Positions 6,073 through 8,315 of a DNA stretch of 8,315 nucleotides are shown here, one piece after another (the stretch's first letter is position 1; every line of letters begins with the position of its first letter). The translations under genes and the position numbers were made by a program. The stretch lies in assembly GCA_003250175.1 (NCBI GenBank), contig QKHD01000266.1:1-8315 (forward strand), given 5' to 3'. The notes beneath the pieces are model-generated. The model did not search any database and was not told the DNA's origin. It saw only the letters and a list, made by a program, of their open reading frames with translations. Source of the DNA: Helicobacteraceae bacterium. GTDB lineage: Bacteria; Campylobacterota; Campylobacteria; Campylobacterales; SZUA-545.

Positions 6073-7155
6073 ATGAAACTGATCTATGCCGCTATTCTGG
6101 CCGCCATTGTTTTCTTTTCCGGATGTGCTCCGGAGGTTCGACCGGAAAACATGACACCGGATCAAAAACGGGTCGTTTATCAAAGTGTCCAGGATGAGAT
6201 CGAATACCTTACCAACCGAGGTGACGTACTCTACGAAACCGGCTACTACGCCGATGCCGCCTCTGCCTTTGAACGGGTGAACTTCTACGAAGACCGTGCC
6301 GTCATCTCCGAAGACAAGATCAAAAAAATCCGCATCCGTGCCCAGGCCAACGGTAAGCACTACTATAACAAAGCCGTCGGCTACCTCAAGCAGGGCAAGA
6401 AAAAAGACGCCCTCTACTCCTTTAACCGTATGATGCGCAACGACAGCGACTACAAAGACGGCAAAGCCCGTTTCGAAGCCCTTAAAAACGATCCGGAGAT
6501 CAAACCCTTCCTGGCCCAACTGGAAGCGGACCTGAACAACGCCCTGCTGGCCAATAAGGGGACTGCCAAGGATGTTGCCAAGGTTGACAAAGCCCTCAGC
6601 GCCCTGATCGATTATGATGACACCAGCGCCGTGGCCAAACAAGCCGCCGCCACCATCGAAACCCAGCGCAGCGCTCTGGTTAACGAAGCGGTCCGTATCT
6701 ACAACCAAGGCAATCTGGACGCCGCTGCGGATAAATTCCGCCTGATCCTCTCCATCTATCAGAAGGATCACACCTCAGACCGCTACCTAGCCAAAATCCT
6801 GAGCAAACGTGAGCAGGCCATGGCCCTCAAGCGCGCCCAAAGCGAACTGAAAAAAGCCCAGGACGCCCTGAAAGCCCAGGATTACGTTAAAGCCATCGAA
6901 CTGGCCCAGGCGGTTTTGGATGTGGACGCTAAGAACAGCGATGCCAAAAAAATCCTCAACGAGGCCAAGGCCGAGCAGGAAAAACAGATTCCTGACCTGA
7001 TTGCCAAGGGCAAGGCCTTCTACAACAAACAGGACTTTAAAAACGCCAAGGCGATGTTCCAGAGCGTCCTGGTCTTTGATCCGGATGACAATACCTCCCT
7101 GACCTACATCAAAAAAATTGATCGCCAACTCGAAACCATCGAGAGCCTCAAATAA
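6073..7155 (+). CDS. TPR-type repeat lipoprotein in operon with the cyclase
   Basis: The 360-residue product begins with a lipoprotein signal peptide: MKLIYAAILAAIVFFSGC, with lipidation at Cys18. The next residues are Ala-Pro, with no Asp at +2, which by the E. coli rule predicts sorting to the outer membrane. The mature part is helical and built of degenerate tetratricopeptide-like units: about 50-70 (GDVLYETGYYADAASAFERV), 98-120 (NKAVGYLKQGKKKDALYSF), 204-226 (NEAVRIYNQGNLDAAADKF), 263-285 (QDALKAQDYVKAIELAQAVL) and 312-336 (KGKAFYNKQDFKNAKAMFQ). Such repeats bind protein partners. Its ribosome binding site AAGGAG (6061-6066) runs into the cyclase stop codon, so the two genes are co-transcribed and probably translationally coupled. 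A periplasmic partner for the sensor domain of the cyclase is an attractive inference. I cannot assign a named family beyond TPR. Confidence 0.82.
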   Translation: MKLIYAAILAAIVFFSGCAPEVRPENMTPDQKRVVYQSVQDEIEYLTNRGDVLYETGYYADAASAFERVNFYEDRAVISEDKIKKIRIRAQANGKHYYNKAVGYLKQGKKKDALYSFNRMMRNDSDYKDGKARFEALKNDPEIKPFLAQLEADLNNALLANKGTAKDVAKVDKALSALIDYDDTSAVAKQAAATIETQRSALVNEAVRIYNQGNLDAAADKFRLILSIYQKDHTSDRYLAKILSKREQAMALKRAQSELKKAQDALKAQDYVKAIELAQAVLDVDAKNSDAKKILNEAKAEQEKQIPDLIAKGKAFYNKQDFKNAKAMFQSVLVFDPDDNTSLTYIKKIDRQLETIESLK

Positions 7156-7160
7156 CAACG

Positions 7161-7169
7161 TGCTACAAT
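7161..7169 (+). promoter_or_regulatory. possible extended -10 promoter for the asparaginase-fold gene
   Basis: TGCTACAAT fits an extended -10 element (TGN followed by TACAAT, one mismatch from TATAAT). It lies between the lipoprotein stop and the hairpin in front of the next gene. No -35 is evident 17 bases upstream (GAGAGC). Initiation would fall near 7176, inside the hairpin loop, so a transcript from here would lack the left arm of that hairpin. Confidence 0.35.
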
Positions 7170-7189
7170 TCCCCCAAATAAGGGGGAAT
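7168..7189 (+). promoter_or_regulatory. hairpin that sequesters the ribosome binding site of the asparaginase-fold gene
   Basis: ATTCCCCC (7168-7175) and GGGGGAAT (7182-7189) form a perfect 8-bp stem with a six-base loop AAATAA. The right arm contains the only purine-rich Shine-Dalgarno sequence (AGGGGG, 7181-7186) for the ATG at 7192. In read-through mRNA from the cyclase-lipoprotein unit this site would be paired, so translation should be low unless the stem opens. No U-run follows, so it is not a terminator. Structure is seen directly; the regulatory role is inference. Confidence 0.6.
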
Positions 7190-7191
7190 GC

Positions 7192-7707
7192 ATGCCCAAT
7201 CGCTTCATAACCGTCATCAACACCGGCGGAACCTTCAACAAAACCTACAATCCCCTAAACGGCCTGATGGAAGTCCCGGAAAACAATCAGACTATCCAGT
7301 CTATTCTTCGCCACTATTACGGCAACATCGACTTTACCCTGCAGAGCATCATTCACAAAGACTCTTTGGCGTTTACCGACGACGACCGAACCCTTCTTGC
7401 AGCACAAACTGCAAAAGTGCCTACAGACGATGTTATCATCATTCATGGCACCGACACGATGAACCAAAGTGCCCAGTGGCTGGAGAGCCATCCGGAGGGG
7501 CTTGCCTCAAAGCGAATTATCTTTGTCGGCTCCATGTACCCCTACAGTATCGCTCCGGAGGAGGCCGTCGCCAACTTCTCCCTGGCCCTGGGCTACCTCA
7601 ATGCCGATCCCAAACCGGGAATCTACCTGGCCATGCACGGGCTGGTTCTTCCCCACTCTGCCCTTACCAAAGACACCACCCTGGGAAAATTTGTCCGAAA
7701 GGGCTGA
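7192..7707 (+). CDS. short asparaginase-fold protein (N-terminal catalytic domain only)
   Basis: This 171-residue protein matches the N-terminal domain of the bacterial L-asparaginase/glutaminase family, which hydrolyses Asn to Asp and ammonia. First signature: VINTGGTFNKTY, with nucleophile Thr14 in TGGT and Tyr19 in the position of the mobile-loop Tyr. Second: IIIHGTDTM, with Thr87-Asp88. HKDSLAFTDDD (55-65) fits the substrate-binding Ser region. ALTKDTT supplies Lys160, matching the catalytic Lys of DVTKTNT in E. coli enzymes. The protein then ends 11 residues later, whereas ordinary asparaginases have about 330 residues and a C-terminal domain of more than 100. No downstream frame continues the homology, so this looks like a natural single-domain form rather than a recent truncation. 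The ATG at 7192 is the start; its ribosome binding site lies in a hairpin. It may be an enzyme or a ligand-binding sensor of Asn/Asp; location inside nif favours a nitrogen-related role. Confidence 0.82.
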   Translation: MPNRFITVINTGGTFNKTYNPLNGLMEVPENNQTIQSILRHYYGNIDFTLQSIIHKDSLAFTDDDRTLLAAQTAKVPTDDVIIIHGTDTMNQSAQWLESHPEGLASKRIIFVGSMYPYSIAPEEAVANFSLALGYLNADPKPGIYLAMHGLVLPHSALTKDTTLGKFVRKG

Positions 7708-7798
7708 TTTCTCCCCACTTTTCCACCCCCTTCTAAAAAAATTTTCTCCTTTCTACCAAAGGCTTTGTTAGCCATTTTGCCAATTTTTTTCCTTTAGC

Positions 7799-7814
7799 TA
7801 GAACGCATCTTGCA
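7799..7814 (+). promoter_or_regulatory. sigma54-like -24/-12 site upstream of nifE (weak)
   Basis: TAGAAC, five bases, TTGCA (7799-7814) has correct sigma54 spacing and a perfect -12 half. It resembles the Campylobacterota form TTGGAAC-N5-TTGC, but one of the two normally invariant -24 G residues is A. I found no TGT-N10-ACA NifA site upstream. It lies about 105 bases before the nifE start. Nitrogen-regulated transcription from here is possible but unproven. Confidence 0.3.
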
Positions 7815-7884
7815 ATTTAGAAAAACATATCAATGCACTGTTCATAATTTAAGCATTTGCTTTGGCTGTTTTATGCCCAAAGTT

Positions 7885-7893
7885 TGTTATGAT
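7885..7893 (+). promoter_or_regulatory. extended -10 promoter of nifE
   Basis: TGT followed by TATGAT (7888-7893) is an extended -10 element one mismatch from TATAAT. It sits in an AT-rich stretch; the best -35-like hexamer, TTGGCT at 7862-7867, is 20 bases away, too far for standard spacing. Transcription would start near 7900, leaving a short leader that carries AAAGGAG (7906-7912). The remainder of the 211-bp gap (7708-7918) has pyrimidine-rich and A/T-tract DNA after the asparaginase gene and no strong terminator. Confidence 0.5.
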
Positions 7894-7918
7894 ACTTGCA
7901 TTCCGAAAGGAGAGAAGG

Positions 7919-8315
7919 ATGTTGTCCCGCAGTGATGTCAAGGAGCTTCTCAATGAAAGCGCCTGTTCCCATAACAAGACCAAAAAGACCAGTTGCGATA
8001 AAACCGTCCCCGGCGCCACATCCGGAGGCTGTGCCTTCGAAGGCGCGCAAATCTCTCTTTTCCCCTATGCCGACGCCGTCCACCTCGTTCATGGCCCCAT
8101 GACCTGTCTGGGTGCCAGCTGGGAAACCCGCCAGACCGGCACCAGCTACACCGGTCGTGACCACACCCAGATGGGCTTTACCACGGGTGTTACCACCAAC
8201 GACGTCATCTTCGGCGGCGATAAAAAACTGGCCGATGCGATTGATTACGTCGTGGCCAAGCAAAAGCCCGAAGCGGTTTTTGTCTACTCTACCTGTGTCA
8301 CCGCCCTAGTGGGCG
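7919..8315 (+). CDS. nifE: nitrogenase FeMo-cofactor assembly scaffold NifE, N-terminal 132 residues, 3' truncated
   Basis: NifE forms the NifEN tetramer, a NifDK-like scaffold on which the NifB-derived precursor is matured to FeMo-cofactor. The ATG at 7919 lies 6 bases after AAAGGAG (7906-7912), and the frame is open to the window edge. Residues 26-45 read CDKTVPGATSGGCAFEGAQI, followed by HLVHGPMTCLGASWETR and NDVIFGGDKKL, all diagnostic of NifE rather than NifD. The permanent-cluster ligands Cys38, Cys63 and Cys126 match Azotobacter NifE Cys37, 62 and 124; Cys16 and Cys26 lie in the N-terminal segment. Codons are richer in GCC/GGC than in nifD and nifK, as in the cyclase and lipoprotein genes, consistent with lower expression. 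A nifN or nifEN continuation is expected just outside. Identification is firm; the C-terminal part is not visible. Confidence 0.94.
   Translation, partial: MLSRSDVKELLNESACSHNKTKKTSCDKTVPGATSGGCAFEGAQISLFPYADAVHLVHGPMTCLGASWETRQTGTSYTGRDHTQMGFTTGVTTNDVIFGGDKKLADAIDYVVAKQKPEAVFVYSTCVTALVG

Noticed and set aside
5506..6771. 421-codon minus-strand frame across the cyclase and lipoprotein genes
   Set aside because: Gly/Val/Phe/Asp-rich shadow of the GCC/GGC-rich sense codons; it spans two well-supported sense genes.
7761..7790. Intrinsic terminator after the asparaginase-fold gene (GGCT...AGCC then a later T-run)
   Set aside because: The stem is only 4 bp and the T-tract is separated from it by ATTTTGCCAA; too weak to call.
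630..7809. Exact 10-mer AGAACGCATC before nifD (630-639) and before nifE (7800-7809)
   Set aside because: Ten-base matches between two places are expected by chance in a window this size, and flanking bases differ.
7862..7877. TTGGC...TGCC as a sigma54 promoter near nifE
   Set aside because: Only 9 bases separate GG (7864-7865) and GC (7875-7876); sigma54 sites need 10.
3704..8028. Word TCCGGAGG recurring six times on the + strand (3704, 4134, 6129, 7491, 7554, 8021)
   Set aside because: Most copies lie in coding sequence, several encoding Pro-Glu or similar pairs with preferred codons CCG and GAG; no uniform spacing or shared context.
1..8315. CRISPR arrays, insertion sequences, tRNA or rRNA genes
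   Set aside because: No spaced direct repeats, transposase motifs, terminal inverted repeats or tRNA-like cloverleaf sequences were seen on either strand.

Overview
This window is the structural part of a molybdenum-nitrogenase (nif) gene cluster, read entirely on the + strand. It runs from the 3' end of nifH, through a frameshifted small gene, to complete nifD and nifK, and ends in the first 132 codons of nifE. Between nifK and nifE, where many diazotrophs carry nifT/nifY-type genes, this cluster has four other genes: a GNAT-fold acetyltransferase, a membrane class III adenylate cyclase, a TPR-type lipoprotein and a short asparaginase-fold protein.

Organism: the catalytic subunits are ordinary group I-type NifDK with every cluster ligand in place, so the host is probably a functional diazotroph. 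The promoters I can find are extended -10 boxes behind T-rich tracts without clear -35 boxes, and the intergenic DNA is AT-rich. This, with the gene order (small ORF between nifH and nifD; no nifT/nifY after nifK; cyclase and asparaginase genes inside the nif cluster), makes me favour a Campylobacterota host of the Sulfuricurvum/Sulfurimonas kind. That assignment is inference and only moderately secure.

Layout: 1-171 nifH end; 172-268 two tandem hairpins; 269-617 a small gene of unknown function whose reading frame breaks near an A5 run at 495-499; 655-2124 nifD; 2135-3667 nifK; 3683-3725 a strong intrinsic terminator closing the nifH-D-K unit; 3802-4458 the GNAT gene; 4459-4542 an AT-rich gap with a palindrome over a possible -10 box; 4543-6069 the cyclase; 6073-7155 the lipoprotein, 3 bp downstream and surely co-transcribed; 7168-7189 a hairpin that buries the ribosome binding site of the next gene; 7192-7707 the mini-asparaginase; 7708-7918 a 211-bp gap with a sigma54-like site and an extended -10 promoter; 7919-8315 nifE, cut by the window edge.

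How the parts fit: NifH delivers electrons to the NifDK tetramer, which reduces N2, and NifE (with NifN) is the scaffold for FeMo-cofactor assembly. The cyclase has a periplasmic sensor-sized domain between two membrane segments, and its operon partner is predicted to be a periplasm-facing lipoprotein, so the two may form a cAMP signalling pair tied to nitrogen fixation. The asparaginase-fold protein keeps its catalytic residues but lacks the usual C-terminal domain. The cyclase-lipoprotein-asparaginase block is the least explained and most interesting part of the window.
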